DNA of 64,000 bases from an uncultured Roseicyclus sp. (GCF_937892565.1 NZ_CALAHQ010000005.1:1-64000); one strand, 5' to 3'; positions 8,996-20,483 are shown, counted from the stretch's first letter. Notes: generated by a model from the letters alone, not told the origin. Made by a program: numbers and translations.

Positions 8996-10027
8996 TCACG
9001 CGATGGCCGACCAGAGCACGCCCGCGATCATCGCACCGGTCAGCGCAAAGCCCAAGTAGGCGGCAAAGACCCGTGGCTTGACCAGCGCCCAGACCGCAAC
9101 CGCGGCCGGTATGCTGCTGACCCCACCTGCGATGACAAAGGCCATGGCGGCGCCGGGGTTCATCCCCTGGCTCAAGAGCCCCGCCATCAGCGGCACGGCG
9201 GCATAGCCGTTCAGATAGGCCGGTGCCCCCACCAGAACCGCCAAAAGGATCGGCCCGACCCCGTCGCCGCCGATCACCCGCACCACCAGATCGGCGGGCA
9301 CATAGGCGATCATCACGGCCTGCAGCACATAGGCCAAGGCAAGCCATTTGCCCAGAAATACCAGATTGCTTGCCCCGCTTTGCACAAAGCTTTGCCGCCG
9401 CTCAGCCTCGGTCCAGAACCGCCAGTTCACGGTCTTTTTTCTGGCCCGGCAGCAGCCCCCGATCTTGGGCGCCACCCGCAGGGGATCGGCGAAAACCGGG
9501 CTTGCGGCCATCAGCTTGACCATCAGCCCCCCCGCCACGCCCAAGCCCAGCGCGGCCAGTGTCTTGGCGATGGCGAAATCCACCCCCAGACCGCCCGCCG
9601 TGATGGCGAACATGGCCGGGTCCATCAGCGGTGAGGCAAGCCAGAATGCCATCACTGCGCTCAAGGGGGCGCCCGCCGCCAGCAAGGCCGCCACAAAGGG
9701 AATGACCTGACAGGAACAAAAGGGCGACAGCCCGCCCACCAGCGCCCCGATCAAGATCATCCGCACCTCGCGGCCCTTGAAGACCCCGTCAAGCAACCGC
9801 TCCGACCCGCTGGCCTTCATCGCGGCGATGGCGGCGACCGCCACCAGGATAAAGGGCAGCGTGCCCATGAAATGATCCAGCGCCGTGCCCAGGATGGGCA
9901 CCACCGCCCCCCGGTCGAACACCGCCAGAACCAGCACGATCAGCGCACCTGTCAGCGCCACCTTGTCGATGCGCGCCCAGACATCGCCGATGGGGCGGGG
10001 GGATTGCGTGAGATCAGCCAAGATCAT
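8996..10027 (-). CDS. ArsP/DUF318-type membrane permease
   Basis: This 343-residue protein with eight or more membrane helices belongs to the permease family that includes ArsP (organoarsenical efflux) and YraQ. The family's cysteine motif is clear: GGLSPFCSCQVIPFVAAL near residues 98-115, followed by AFWLASPLMDPAMF. A second cysteine pair GGCCRARKK sits in the central cytoplasmic loop near 192-200. The C-terminal half repeats the fold with VGAPAYLNGYAAVPL. The gene overlaps the upstream arsR by 14 bp, so the two are probably co-transcribed and the substrate is likely a thiophilic compound such as an arsenical. The exact substrate is inference. Confidence 0.8.
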   Translation of the reverse strand: MILADLTQSPRPIGDVWARIDKVALTGALIVLVLAVFDRGAVVPILGTALDHFMGTLPFILVAVAAIAAMKASGSERLLDGVFKGREVRMILIGALVGGLSPFCSCQVIPFVAALLAAGAPLSAVMAFWLASPLMDPAMFAITAGGLGVDFAIAKTLAALGLGVAGGLMVKLMAASPVFADPLRVAPKIGGCCRARKKTVNWRFWTEAERRQSFVQSGASNLVFLGKWLALAYVLQAVMIAYVPADLVVRVIGGDGVGPILLAVLVGAPAYLNGYAAVPLMAGLLSQGMNPGAAMAFVIAGGVSSIPAAVAVWALVKPRVFAAYLGFALTGAMIAGVLWSAIA

Positions 10028-10364
10028 GCTCCGTGTCGCAAGGGGTTTGTCTGCTCATATCGGCGCAGCATTCGGCCACCAAAAACCGCGACAACGCCGC
10101 CACCGCCGCGTGATCGACCCGGCACAAGATGCGCCGCCCATCGCGCTTTTGGCGCACCATCCCGGCCGAAACCAGTTGCCTCAGGTGATGGGTCAGAACC
10201 GATCCCGTGACACCCACCGCCGCCCCCAGATCGCCGATCGGCAGACCCACAGGCCCCGCGCGCACCAAGCGGCGCAAGATCGCCAGACGATGCTCGGACC
10301 CGAGGGCGGCAAAGGCCGTCGCGGCCAGGGTCAGTTCCGAAAGGGGTAAGGGTTTTGATTCCAT
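10014..10364 (-). CDS. ArsR family winged-helix repressor
   Basis: This 116-residue regulator has the ArsR/SmtB winged helix: AFAALGSEHRLAILRRLV (helices 1-2), then VGVTGSVLTHHLRQLVSAGMVRQKRDGRRILC (recognition helix and wing). Cysteines lie in the wing (ILC) and in the C-terminal AECCADM and QTPC, positions that could bind arsenite or another soft metal(loid), although the classic CVC metal site near the recognition helix is absent. The start is ATG 10364; longer in-frame extensions upstream run into the divergent gene's promoter. A perfect 6-bp inverted repeat lies 3 bp upstream, so it probably represses itself and the permease. Confidence 0.88.
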   Translation of the reverse strand: MESKPLPLSELTLAATAFAALGSEHRLAILRRLVRAGPVGLPIGDLGAAVGVTGSVLTHHLRQLVSAGMVRQKRDGRRILCRVDHAAVAALSRFLVAECCADMSRQTPCDTEHDLG

Positions 10365-10366
10365 AT

Positions 10367-10382
10367 TTCTATCATCATAGAA
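10367..10382. promoter_or_regulatory. palindromic operator upstream of arsR
   Basis: TTCTAT-N4-ATAGAA is a perfect 6-6 inverted repeat, AT-rich in a GC-rich setting, placed just upstream of the arsR start codon and inside the arsR/glycosylase divergent region. Its size and position are typical of ArsR-type operators, but binding is inferred. Confidence 0.55.
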
Positions 10383-10451
10383 GCTTATTCCGTTGTCCAG
10401 CCTGCCTGTGCACCTGTGCGATGCGGCGTTCGGGTGGCGCCCATATCCCCT

Positions 10452-11041
10452 ATGACCACGCAAATCGCCGCCTGCCGTCTTTGCGCGCCGCGTTTCGCTG
10501 CAACCGCCACCGCCCATGTGCCGCGCCCGGTGATCTGGTTTCGCCCCGGTCCGCGGGTCTTGATCGCGGGCCAGGCGCCGGGGATGCGCGTGCACCGATC
10601 GGGCCGGCCGTTTGACGATCTCTCGGGGGACCGGCTGCGTGACGGGATGGGGCATTCGCCCGAGGTGTTCTACGACCGCGACAAGATCGCCATCGTTCCC
10701 ATGGCGTTTTGTTTTCCGGGCCATGATGCCAAGGGCAGCGATCTGCCGCCGCCGCCCCTGTGTGCCGCGACCTGGCGCGCCGATGTCAACGCGGCCTTGG
10801 GGCGGCCTTGGGTCAGCCGGACCTGGTCATGCTGGTGGGGGCACATGCCCAACGCTGGCATCTGGGTGACAGGCAAAGCGTCACGGCGCGCGTGGCGGCG
10901 TGGCGCGACCATGCGCCTCGCGTCTTTCCCTTGCCGCATCCCTCGTGGCGCACTACCGCGTGGGTGCAGAAAGACCCGTGGTTCGCGCCCGAGCGGGTGG
11001 CGGCATTGCGCGCGCGGGTGCAGGAGGTGCTGACCCGATGA
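10452..11041 (+). pseudogene. uracil-DNA glycosylase family protein, frameshifted by an 11-bp duplication
   Basis: Two reading frames together encode one protein of the uracil-DNA glycosylase superfamily, which removes uracil or related bases from DNA. The first frame, from ATG 10452, holds CRLCAPRF, the active-site block VLIAGQAPGMRVHRSGRPF, and VPMAFCFPGHDAKGSD. It goes wrong after ADVNAALG near 10800. The second frame carries on with QPDLVMLVGAHAQRWHL and the HPSWR motif up to the stop at 11041. Removing one copy of an exact 11-bp tandem repeat at 10791-10812 fuses the frames cleanly. As it stands, the reading frame after the repeat lacks the second half of the fold. The 3' end overlaps the next start as ATGA, so the normal product was part of a coupled pair with the SseB-like gene. 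Confidence 0.8.
10791..10812. repeat. exact 11-bp tandem duplication inside the glycosylase gene
   Basis: GCGGCCTTGGG occurs twice head to tail (10791-10801 and 10802-10812). Eleven bases shift the frame by two, exactly the shift between the two halves of the broken glycosylase gene. Deleting either copy restores one continuous frame reading NAALGQPDLVML. Confidence 0.9.
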
Positions 11042-11820
11042 CGCCGCTCGATCACGCCCATGCGGCGATGGAGGCCGCACCCGCCGACGATGCCGCGCGG
11101 TTGCGTTTTTATGACCGGCTGGCGGCATCCGAGCTGTTCTTGCTGCTCGAGGCCGAGGCAGAGGGTGACCGCATCCGTCCGCAGGTTTTCCCGGTCGAGG
11201 GACAGAGCTTTGTTCTGGTGTTCGACCGCGAAGACCGGTTGACGGAGTTTGTGGGCGCCCAAGCGCCTTATGCCGCGCTGTCGGGGCGGCGGCTGGCCGA
11301 GCTGTTGGCAGGCCAGGACATCGGCCTGGGTGTCAATCTGGGTGTCGCGCCATCGTCGATCCTGATCGAAGGGGCATCGGTCGATTGGCTGGCCGCGACG
11401 CTGGCCGAGGCCCCCGAAGAGGTCGAAGAACGCGCGCAGGAAATCACGGCCCCCGCTGGTCTGCCCGAAGCCGTGTTGAGCGCACTCGATGCCCGCCTGG
11501 CCGCCGCCGAAGGCATGGCGCGCATGGCCTATCTGGTGGGCACGGTCTATTCCGGCGGGCGGCGCGGGCATCTGATGGCGTTTGTCGATCCGCTGCCCGG
11601 GGCGGAACCGGCGCTTGCGCGCGCGGTGGCCGCGGCGCTGACATTTTCCGGGATCGAGGCAGGAACCCTGGATGTGGGGTTCTTCCGGGCCGCCGATCCC
11701 GTTGCGGCGCGGCTGGCGCGGGTGGGTCTGCGCTTTGATCTGCCCGAGGCACCAAAACCCGAGCCCCTGCCCGGAACGGCCCCCGGCATGAACCCCGACG
11801 CCCCGCCGCGCCTGCGCTGA
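11038..11820 (+). CDS. SseB family protein
   Basis: This 260-residue protein resembles SseB-family proteins (enhanced serine sensitivity), whose biochemical role is not settled. The N-terminal half has the family pattern ELFLLLEAEAEGDRIRPQVF, VLVFDREDRLTEF and AALSGRRLAELLAGQDIGLGVN. The C-terminal half resembles the SseB C-terminal domain (GHLMAFVDPLPGAEPALARAVAAAL). The start is ATG 11038, which overlaps the preceding stop by 4 bp and so implies translational coupling to the broken glycosylase gene. The frame extends further upstream to 10900, but that extension lies inside the glycosylase gene. No membrane segment or signal is seen. Confidence 0.75.
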   Translation: MTPLDHAHAAMEAAPADDAARLRFYDRLAASELFLLLEAEAEGDRIRPQVFPVEGQSFVLVFDREDRLTEFVGAQAPYAALSGRRLAELLAGQDIGLGVNLGVAPSSILIEGASVDWLAATLAEAPEEVEERAQEITAPAGLPEAVLSALDARLAAAEGMARMAYLVGTVYSGGRRGHLMAFVDPLPGAEPALARAVAAALTFSGIEAGTLDVGFFRAADPVAARLARVGLRFDLPEAPKPEPLPGTAPGMNPDAPPRLR

Positions 11821-11910
11821 AAGGGGGCGGCGCCGCGCGTCACGCTCCTGCCGGAGCGATCCTTGCGGCGCATTGCCATGGACCTGTGGCGCGGGATGGT
11901 CCGAACACAT

Positions 11911-11962
11911 GCGCCCCACACGCCTTGCGGCATGGGGCGTGCGTATTTGGGGAAAGATGAAG
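11911..11962. repeat. REP-like element: hairpin followed by GTATTT...AAAGATGA
   Basis: CGCCCCA pairs with TGGGGCG across an 18-base loop and is followed by GTATTTGGGGAAAGATGA. The same arrangement, a GC hairpin then GTATTT and AAAGATGA, is present at 28492-28554, and a shorter piece (TATCTGGGGGAAGATGA) opens the window near position 12. It lies between convergent genes and may act as a terminator for sseB or the dehydrogenase. Confidence 0.5.
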
Positions 11963-11966
11963 GCGA

Positions 11967-12902
11967 TCAGTAGCCCAGATCGCGATCGACGAGATGGTGC
12001 AGCGTCTCACCTTTTTCGGCCCGGCGGATGTTGCGCGCCAGCGTGCGGGACGCCGACGCGGGCCGCGTGGCCGACGCAATGTGCGGTGTGACAGTCACGC
12101 GCGGATGGGACCAGTAGCGGTGATCGGCAGGCAGGGGTTCCACCCGAAAGGTGTCGAGCGTGGCATGGCCGATATGGCCCGCATCGAGCGCTGCCAGAAG
12201 TGCCTCATCATCGATCAGCGCGCCGCGCCCGGGGTTGATGATCACGGCACCCTTGGGCAACAGCGCGAGGCTGCATGCGTTCAGCGTGCTGTCGGTGGCG
12301 GGCGTGTTGGGCAAAAGCAGCACCACGATCTGTGCGGCGCGCAAGGCACCATCCAGCCCGCCGGTGCCGTGGTGGCAGGTCACGCCGCGGATCGATTTGG
12401 CGCTGCGCGACCAGCCATGGGTGCGGAAATTGAGCGCGGCCAGGCTTTGCGCACAGGCGGACCCCAGCACGCCCAGCCCCAGAACCGCAACGCTGCGGTC
12501 GCGCGCCAGGGGCGGCGTGCTGTCATCGCGCCAGCGCCCGTCTTGCCCGTGAATATGGGTGTCCATGCCCAGATGATGGCGCAGCACATGGCCAGTGACA
12601 TATTCCACCATGCCGTCAGTCAGCCCTTCGTCGACCATGCGTGCAAGCGGTACGCGCAGGGTCGGGTTGCCCACCACATCCTCCACCCCGGCCCACAGGT
12701 TCAAGACCGCCTTGAGCCGTGTATAGGGGGTGAAATCCGACAGACCGCTGTTGGGGGCATAGATGATGTAATCCACATCCGCCGGATCGGCCTCGGTCGT
12801 CAGATGGGCGTGATCGAGCCCCTGTTCGGCAAGGGCCGTGCGCAGATGCGGTTCATATGTGGTCCAGCGTTCGGATTTGGCGGCGAAAAGGATGGTGGGC
12901 AA
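11967..12902 (-). CDS. D-isomer-specific 2-hydroxyacid dehydrogenase (GhrA-like glyoxylate/hydroxypyruvate reductase)
   Basis: This 311-residue NAD(P)-dependent enzyme is like GhrA, which reduces glyoxylate and hydroxypyruvate. The cofactor-binding fingerprint is VAVLGLGVLGSACAQSLA; the active-site arginine lies in INPGRGALID; the histidine is in VTVTPHIAS. The start is unusual: TTG at 12902, preceded by AGGAGG with a 5-base gap, while no ATG in the frame has such a site. The frame is open to 12971, but that part overlaps rodA. It follows rodA by 22 bp, so it is the last gene of the rod-shape operon. A link between the enzyme and cell-wall growth is not evident from sequence. Confidence 0.88.
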   Translation of the reverse strand: MPTILFAAKSERWTTYEPHLRTALAEQGLDHAHLTTEADPADVDYIIYAPNSGLSDFTPYTRLKAVLNLWAGVEDVVGNPTLRVPLARMVDEGLTDGMVEYVTGHVLRHHLGMDTHIHGQDGRWRDDSTPPLARDRSVAVLGLGVLGSACAQSLAALNFRTHGWSRSAKSIRGVTCHHGTGGLDGALRAAQIVVLLLPNTPATDSTLNACSLALLPKGAVIINPGRGALIDDEALLAALDAGHIGHATLDTFRVEPLPADHRYWSHPRVTVTPHIASATRPASASRTLARNIRRAEKGETLHHLVDRDLGY

Positions 12903-12924
12903 GGGGGCCTCCTGTCGTGTCGGG

Positions 12925-14064
12925 CTAGCGCGGGCGATGGACATGGGCCGATTGCACCAGCCCGAATGCAACCATCAGCACAAGCATTGCCGATCCGCCA
13001 TAGCTGACCAGCGGCAAGGGCACCCCCACCACCGGCGCCAGCCCCATGACCATGGCCATGTTGATCGCGAAATAGAGGAAGAACGCCACCGCGATGCCCA
13101 TCACCAACAGCGCGGCATAGCGATCGCGTGAGGCCATCGCGATGGCAATGCAGAACACGAGGATCAGCAGATACAGCGTCAGAAGCGACGCTGCACCGAC
13201 GAAACCGAATTCTTCGGCCAAGGTGGTAAAGATGAAATCGGTATGCTTTTCGGGCAGGAAATTCAGCCGGCTTTGCGTGCCCTCCATAAAGCCCCGTCCG
13301 GTCCAGCCGCCCGATCCCAGCGCGATCTGGCTTTGGGTGATGTGATAGCCCGCGCCAAGCGGATCGTTGCTTGGGTCAAGAAAGGTATCGATGCGGCGAT
13401 ACTGGTAGTCCTTCAACAGCTGCCATGGCGTCCCGCGTGTGGTGAAGACAGCGACGACCGCGCCAATCCCCGCCGCGACCACAGCGGCGAAATAGGCCCA
13501 ATGCACGCCCGCCACGAACATCACCGCGCTGCCCCCGATCAACAGCAACAGCGCGGTGCCCAGATCGGGCTGGCGCAGCGTCAGTGCAACGGGCACGGCG
13601 ATGATGCAAAGCGGGATCAGCACGAAAAGAGGGCGCGATTTCCTGGCCACATCGAGCCAGTCGTAATAGGCCGCCAACACCATCACCAGCGTGATTTTCG
13701 TCAGTTCCGAGGGTTGCAGCCGCATGAATCCCAGATCGATCCAGCGCTGTGCGCCCATGCCGACCGTGCCGACAACCTCTACCAGCAGCAGCAAGACCAG
13801 CGACCCCGCAAAGGCCAGCGCCGACATGTTGCGCCAGAACCAGATCGGCACCATCGCCACGATCACCATCAATACAAAGCCCATCGCAAAGCGTTGCATC
13901 TGCGGTTCGGCCCAGCGGTCGACACGCCCCCCTGCCACCGAGGTCAGCATCAAGAACCCGACACCTGCAACGGCCAGAACAAGCACAATCAACGGCCAGT
14001 TCAGATACAAGATCTTGCGCCAGCCCGAGGGCGTGTATTTGACGTTATATTCCAGAAAGCTCAT
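12925..14064 (-). CDS. rodA: rod-shape-determining glycosyltransferase RodA
   Basis: RodA is the SEDS-family peptidoglycan polymerase of the elongasome and works with PBP2. The 379 residues hold about ten membrane helices. Family features include RFAMGFVLM, GAQRWIDLGFMRLQPSEL near residues 104-124, RQPDLGTALLLL, GAGYHITQSQIALGSGGWTGRGF with the catalytic-loop region, FLPEKHTDFIFTTLAEEFGF and GVPLPLVSYGGSAML. The start ATG overlaps the mrdA stop as ATGA. The length is normal. It sits fifth in mreB-mreC-mreD-mrdA-rodA, the standard alphaproteobacterial order. Confidence 0.97.
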   Translation of the reverse strand: MSFLEYNVKYTPSGWRKILYLNWPLIVLVLAVAGVGFLMLTSVAGGRVDRWAEPQMQRFAMGFVLMVIVAMVPIWFWRNMSALAFAGSLVLLLLVEVVGTVGMGAQRWIDLGFMRLQPSELTKITLVMVLAAYYDWLDVARKSRPLFVLIPLCIIAVPVALTLRQPDLGTALLLLIGGSAVMFVAGVHWAYFAAVVAAGIGAVVAVFTTRGTPWQLLKDYQYRRIDTFLDPSNDPLGAGYHITQSQIALGSGGWTGRGFMEGTQSRLNFLPEKHTDFIFTTLAEEFGFVGAASLLTLYLLILVFCIAIAMASRDRYAALLVMGIAVAFFLYFAINMAMVMGLAPVVGVPLPLVSYGGSAMLVLMVAFGLVQSAHVHRPR

Positions 14065-16013
14065 GCTTGGCTCCGCACCGTGCGGCCTGTCGGAACGGGC
14101 GGCGTGGGCAGGATCGGCAAGTCGCGATGCATCCGTTCGATGTCGCGGCGCTGGCTGGCGGGGTACAAGTCTGGTGGGGGAACCTCGCCAAGCTGTGCGC
14201 GCAGCAAGATGTCACGCCCGATGGGGGCCGCCATGGTCGAACCACCGCCCCCATGCTCGACAATCACCGAACACGCGTAGCGCGGATTGTCATAGGGCGC
14301 ATAACCCACATAGAGAGCATGATCGCGCCGTTCCCATGGCAGATCGGCGTTTGAAATCACGCCCGAGGCCCGTTCGGCGGCGGTGATGTTGCGCACCTGG
14401 CTGGTGCCGGTCTTGCCGGCGATGGCGTAATCCGCAACGTCGACCCGGCTGGAATAGGCGGTGCCACGACGGTCGTTGTTGACCTGCCACATGCCGCGCT
14501 GCACCAGCCGCAGATGCCCGGGATCAAGCCCCATGTCCCGCGCCCTGCCCGGAAGCTGGCTGATGCCGTCGATCGAGCGGATGATCGCGGGCGTGATGTC
14601 CAGCCCCGATGCAAGGCGTGCGGTCATCACCGCCAGATGCAGCGGCGAGGCCAGCACAAAGCCCTGCCCGATGGCTGCATTCAGCGAATCGCCCACAACC
14701 CAGGCCGCGCCGCGGTTTTGCATCTTCCATTGCATGCCGGGCGCCAGCCCCTCGGCGATACCCGAAAGCGGCAAGTCATGGCGCACCGCACAGCCAAAGC
14801 GGCGCGCCATGGCCGACATCGCTTCGATACCGACGCGCTGAGCCAGTTCGTAATAATAGACATCACAGCTTTGGCTGATGCTTTCGACCAGATTGACCCG
14901 GCCATGGCCGCCACGGTTCCAGCAGTGAAAACGCCGGTCGCCCACATCGAGATGGCCGGGGCAGTTCACCGTTTCCTCGGGCGTGATCACGCCGGCTTCC
15001 AGCGCGGCAAGGGCCACGATCATCTTGTAGGTCGAACCGGGTGGATAGAGCCCCTGTATCGCCTTGTTGGCCAGTGGTCGGTAGCGGTCGGTGTTCAGCG
15101 TATTCCAAGCCGCGCTGGAAATGCCGCGCACGAACAGATTGGGATCAAAGGTCGGCGCAGAGGCCAGCGCAAGGATTTCGCCCGACTGGCAATCCATCAC
15201 CACCGCACCTGCGCTTTCGCCCGACAGGCGCGCCTCGACGTAATTTTGCAGGCCGGCATCGATCGTCAGTTGCACATCGGCCCCGGGATCGGGCGGGTCG
15301 CGATCGATCTCGCGCATCACGCGCCCGCCGGCACTTACCTCTACCCGCTTTGTGCCGGCGCGGCCGCGCAGCAGCTGTTCCATCCGCGCCTCGATGTTGT
15401 AGCGTCCGACCTGAAAATCGGGGATCTGCAAAACCGGATCGGTATCGCCGGTCTGTTCCAGATAGTAATCCGAGACAGGGCCGACATATCCCACCACATG
15501 CGAGAAATCCGCGCCCATGGGATAGAGGCGCGACAATCCGACCTCGGGTGTGATGCCGGGCAGGGCAGGGGCGTTGACCGCGACCGCGCTCAGTTCGGCC
15601 CAGCTCAGCCGGTCGGCGATGGTCACCGGCACAAAGGGCGGACGGCGGGCGATTTCGGTGCGGGCACGCTCCAAAGTGACCATATCGAGCGCCACAATCT
15701 GGCTGAGCTGGGCGAGAACCGCATCGATATCGCCCGCGTCCTCGCGCACAAGCGTGATGCGGTAATTCTGTTCATTGGCCGCCACCAACACGCCGTTTCG
15801 GTCAAAGATCAGCCCGCGCGCCGGGGGCAGCAGCCGGATGTTGATGCGGTTTTCTTCGGCCAGAAGCCGGAAATCTTCGGCCCGCTCGACCTGAAGGTAG
15901 CGCATCCGCGCGCTCAGCACGGCGCTGGTCGCCACAAACAGCCCACCCACGAACAGGCTGCGCCGTCCGATCTGGCGGTGGCTGTCTTCGGTGTCCTTGG
16001 GGGTGCGCCTCAT
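14061..16013 (-). CDS. mrdA: peptidoglycan DD-transpeptidase PBP2
   Basis: MrdA (PBP2) is the class B penicillin-binding protein that cross-links peptidoglycan during elongation. The 650 residues begin with a short cytoplasmic stretch and one membrane anchor (RSLFVGGLFVATSAVLSARM, about 19-38). The pedestal dimerisation domain follows (RINIRLLPPARGLIFDRNG). The transpeptidase domain has the three motifs SxxK in PPGSTYKMI, SxN in ISQSCDVYYYELAQ (SCD form typical of PBP2) and KTG in IAGKTGTSQV. It begins 5 bp after mreD and overlaps rodA, so PBP2 and RodA are made together. The length is usual for the family. Confidence 0.97.
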   Translation of the reverse strand: MRRTPKDTEDSHRQIGRRSLFVGGLFVATSAVLSARMRYLQVERAEDFRLLAEENRINIRLLPPARGLIFDRNGVLVAANEQNYRITLVREDAGDIDAVLAQLSQIVALDMVTLERARTEIARRPPFVPVTIADRLSWAELSAVAVNAPALPGITPEVGLSRLYPMGADFSHVVGYVGPVSDYYLEQTGDTDPVLQIPDFQVGRYNIEARMEQLLRGRAGTKRVEVSAGGRVMREIDRDPPDPGADVQLTIDAGLQNYVEARLSGESAGAVVMDCQSGEILALASAPTFDPNLFVRGISSAAWNTLNTDRYRPLANKAIQGLYPPGSTYKMIVALAALEAGVITPEETVNCPGHLDVGDRRFHCWNRGGHGRVNLVESISQSCDVYYYELAQRVGIEAMSAMARRFGCAVRHDLPLSGIAEGLAPGMQWKMQNRGAAWVVGDSLNAAIGQGFVLASPLHLAVMTARLASGLDITPAIIRSIDGISQLPGRARDMGLDPGHLRLVQRGMWQVNNDRRGTAYSSRVDVADYAIAGKTGTSQVRNITAAERASGVISNADLPWERRDHALYVGYAPYDNPRYACSVIVEHGGGGSTMAAPIGRDILLRAQLGEVPPPDLYPASQRRDIERMHRDLPILPTPPVPTGRTVRSQA

Positions 16014-16018
16014 GGTGC

Positions 16019-16546
16019 CTATGCCTCGGCCTGTGCTGCGCCGATCTTACGCAGCCCGAACAGGAATTTCGAGACGGCCACGACGATGGGATAGATCGCG
16101 GCGGTGACAATGGCGTGAGCAAGGCTAAGCCCAAGCGGCGCCAGATCAACCATCAGCAGCCAAAGCACCAAACGCTCCAGCAAGATCAGCGCAAAGACCG
16201 CACCCGTAAAGGCGGACCATTCCAGAAAAAAGGTGAACTCCGTCATGGTCAGACGCCGCCGTCGCAGGCTTTCCGAAGCCAAGACGACCAATAGCGTCCA
16301 AAGCCCGGGGGGGCGTTGAAACAGGAAATCCGCCAACAAGAACACCACAAGGATCGAACCAAGCGGAACAAGGGCGGGCTGGCGCAAGAGCCATGCCAAT
16401 GTCAGGGCCAGCAACAGATCAGGCCCCGGCAAGCCCGTCGCACCAAGCGACAAAGGCAACATCTTGCTGATCATCACACCAGCGCTCAGCGCCAGAAACA
16501 GCGCCCTGTAGCCCCACAGATGCCGGGCCGAGCGCGGCGCGCTCAT
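16019..16546 (-). CDS. mreD: rod-shape-determining protein MreD
   Basis: This small membrane protein of 175 residues with four to five helices is the MreD subunit of the Rod complex. Sequence is poorly conserved in the family, but the helices (LFLALSAGVMISKMLPLSL, LLVVLASESLRRRRL, FTGAVFALILLERLVLWLL), the size and the position between mreC and mrdA support the call. Its start overlaps the mreC stop by 4 bp. It is thought to connect MreC and the synthases in the inner membrane. Confidence 0.9.
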   Translation of the reverse strand: MSAPRSARHLWGYRALFLALSAGVMISKMLPLSLGATGLPGPDLLLALTLAWLLRQPALVPLGSILVVFLLADFLFQRPPGLWTLLVVLASESLRRRRLTMTEFTFFLEWSAFTGAVFALILLERLVLWLLMVDLAPLGLSLAHAIVTAAIYPIVVAVSKFLFGLRKIGAAQAEA

Positions 16547-17511
16547 CGCAGCACCCCGCCCTGTGACAGATCCCCGCCCTGTTCGGGCCGGGTGATGGGT
16601 GCCACCCCGGGTCTGCGTTGTCCGGAACCCTGCACAAATCCCTCTGGCGGGGGCCAGGGCGGGCCGATCAGCGCTCCGGGATCTGCCAGCGTGGTGCCCG
16701 GATGGCTGCGCATCACACGCAGGAAATTCAGCCGCGCCATATCGGCCGCAAGCCGTGCGCGCAGCATGCGATCGGTCGTTTCCACCACCTGACCGACCAG
16801 AAGCCCCGGTGGAAACAGCCCGTCATCGCCCGAGGTCACGATACGGTCGCCTGCGCTGATGTCTTCGGGGGCTTCGATGAAATCGAGCATCGGCGCTTGT
16901 GTGTTGTCGCCCATCAGCAGGGCTTGCTGCCCCGAGGGCTGGATCGTCACGGGAATGCGACTGTTGGCATCGGTCAGCAACAGCACGCGGCTTGTCTGAT
17001 CCCCCACGCCCGAGATGCGCCCCACCACCCCCAGCCCGTCCATCGTGGCCCAGCCATCCAGAATGCCGTCGCGCGCACCCACATTTATCAGCACCGAGCG
17101 GCGAAACGGGCTTCCGGCATCGGCCATGACGATGCCTGTCACAAAGGTCAGTTCCGGGTCCAGACGCACCCGGTTCAGATCAAGCAACCGGGCGTTTTCC
17201 TGCTCCAGCTGCAAGGCCGCCTCGCGCCATGCGCGCATCTGTTGCAATTCGCGGCGCAATTCCTCGTTCTGTTCGTAAAGCCGCGTGTAGCTTTGGAAAT
17301 CATCGATCATGCGGGCCATGCCGGTGACCGGGGCCAAAGCCCATTCGAGGTTCGGCACGACCCGGTCGATGATGGCCGCGCGCATGCGTTCGACGCGCGG
17401 ATTGTCGATCCGCCAGACCAGCACAAGCGCCAAGAGCGCAAGCACCACCACCGTCACCAATAGGCTGCGGATCGGGCGGGCGTAACTTTGGTCATTGGGG
17501 TCGCGTGCCAT
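16543..17511 (-). CDS. mreC: rod-shape-determining protein MreC
   Basis: MreC is a bitopic periplasmic scaffold that activates PBP2-RodA. The 322 residues have one membrane helix near 15-35 (SLLVTVVVLALLALVLVW), a coiled coil (DFQSYTRLYEQNEELRRELQQM) near 70-110, and the beta-barrel pair carrying INVGARDGILDGWATMD and ITSGDDGLFPPGLLVGQV-like blocks of the family. The tail from about 275 is proline-rich and variable. The gene starts 43 bp after mreB and overlaps mreD by 4 bp. Confidence 0.95.
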   Translation of the reverse strand: MARDPNDQSYARPIRSLLVTVVVLALLALVLVWRIDNPRVERMRAAIIDRVVPNLEWALAPVTGMARMIDDFQSYTRLYEQNEELRRELQQMRAWREAALQLEQENARLLDLNRVRLDPELTFVTGIVMADAGSPFRRSVLINVGARDGILDGWATMDGLGVVGRISGVGDQTSRVLLLTDANSRIPVTIQPSGQQALLMGDNTQAPMLDFIEAPEDISAGDRIVTSGDDGLFPPGLLVGQVVETTDRMLRARLAADMARLNFLRVMRSHPGTTLADPGALIGPPWPPPEGFVQGSGQRRPGVAPITRPEQGGDLSQGGVLR

Positions 17512-17554
17512 ACCGTTCCTTCAGATCGGCGCGCATGTGGCGATCTCTGGGCGC

Positions 17555-20388
<2,834 letters not shown>

Positions 20389-20447
20389 GTCGATCTGTCC
20401 TTAGCCGTGGGGCTACTACCTGTTTGGAGGTCTCCGGCGCTGTCCCT

Positions 20448-20483
20448 CCTCTGAGCGGTCGCGCCGAAGGGCACGCTCAGAGG
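20448..20483 (-). terminator. leuA attenuator hairpin
   Basis: Perfect 10-bp arms CCTCTGAGCG and CGCTCAGAGG enclose a 16-base GC-rich loop, directly at the end of the leucine leader peptide whose stop codon lies in the first arm. A competing downstream pairing (GGAGG with CCTCC, 20426-20449) could release it. Ribosome stalling at the leucine run would decide which fold forms. There is no long T run, so the exact terminator fold is inferred. Confidence 0.65.
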
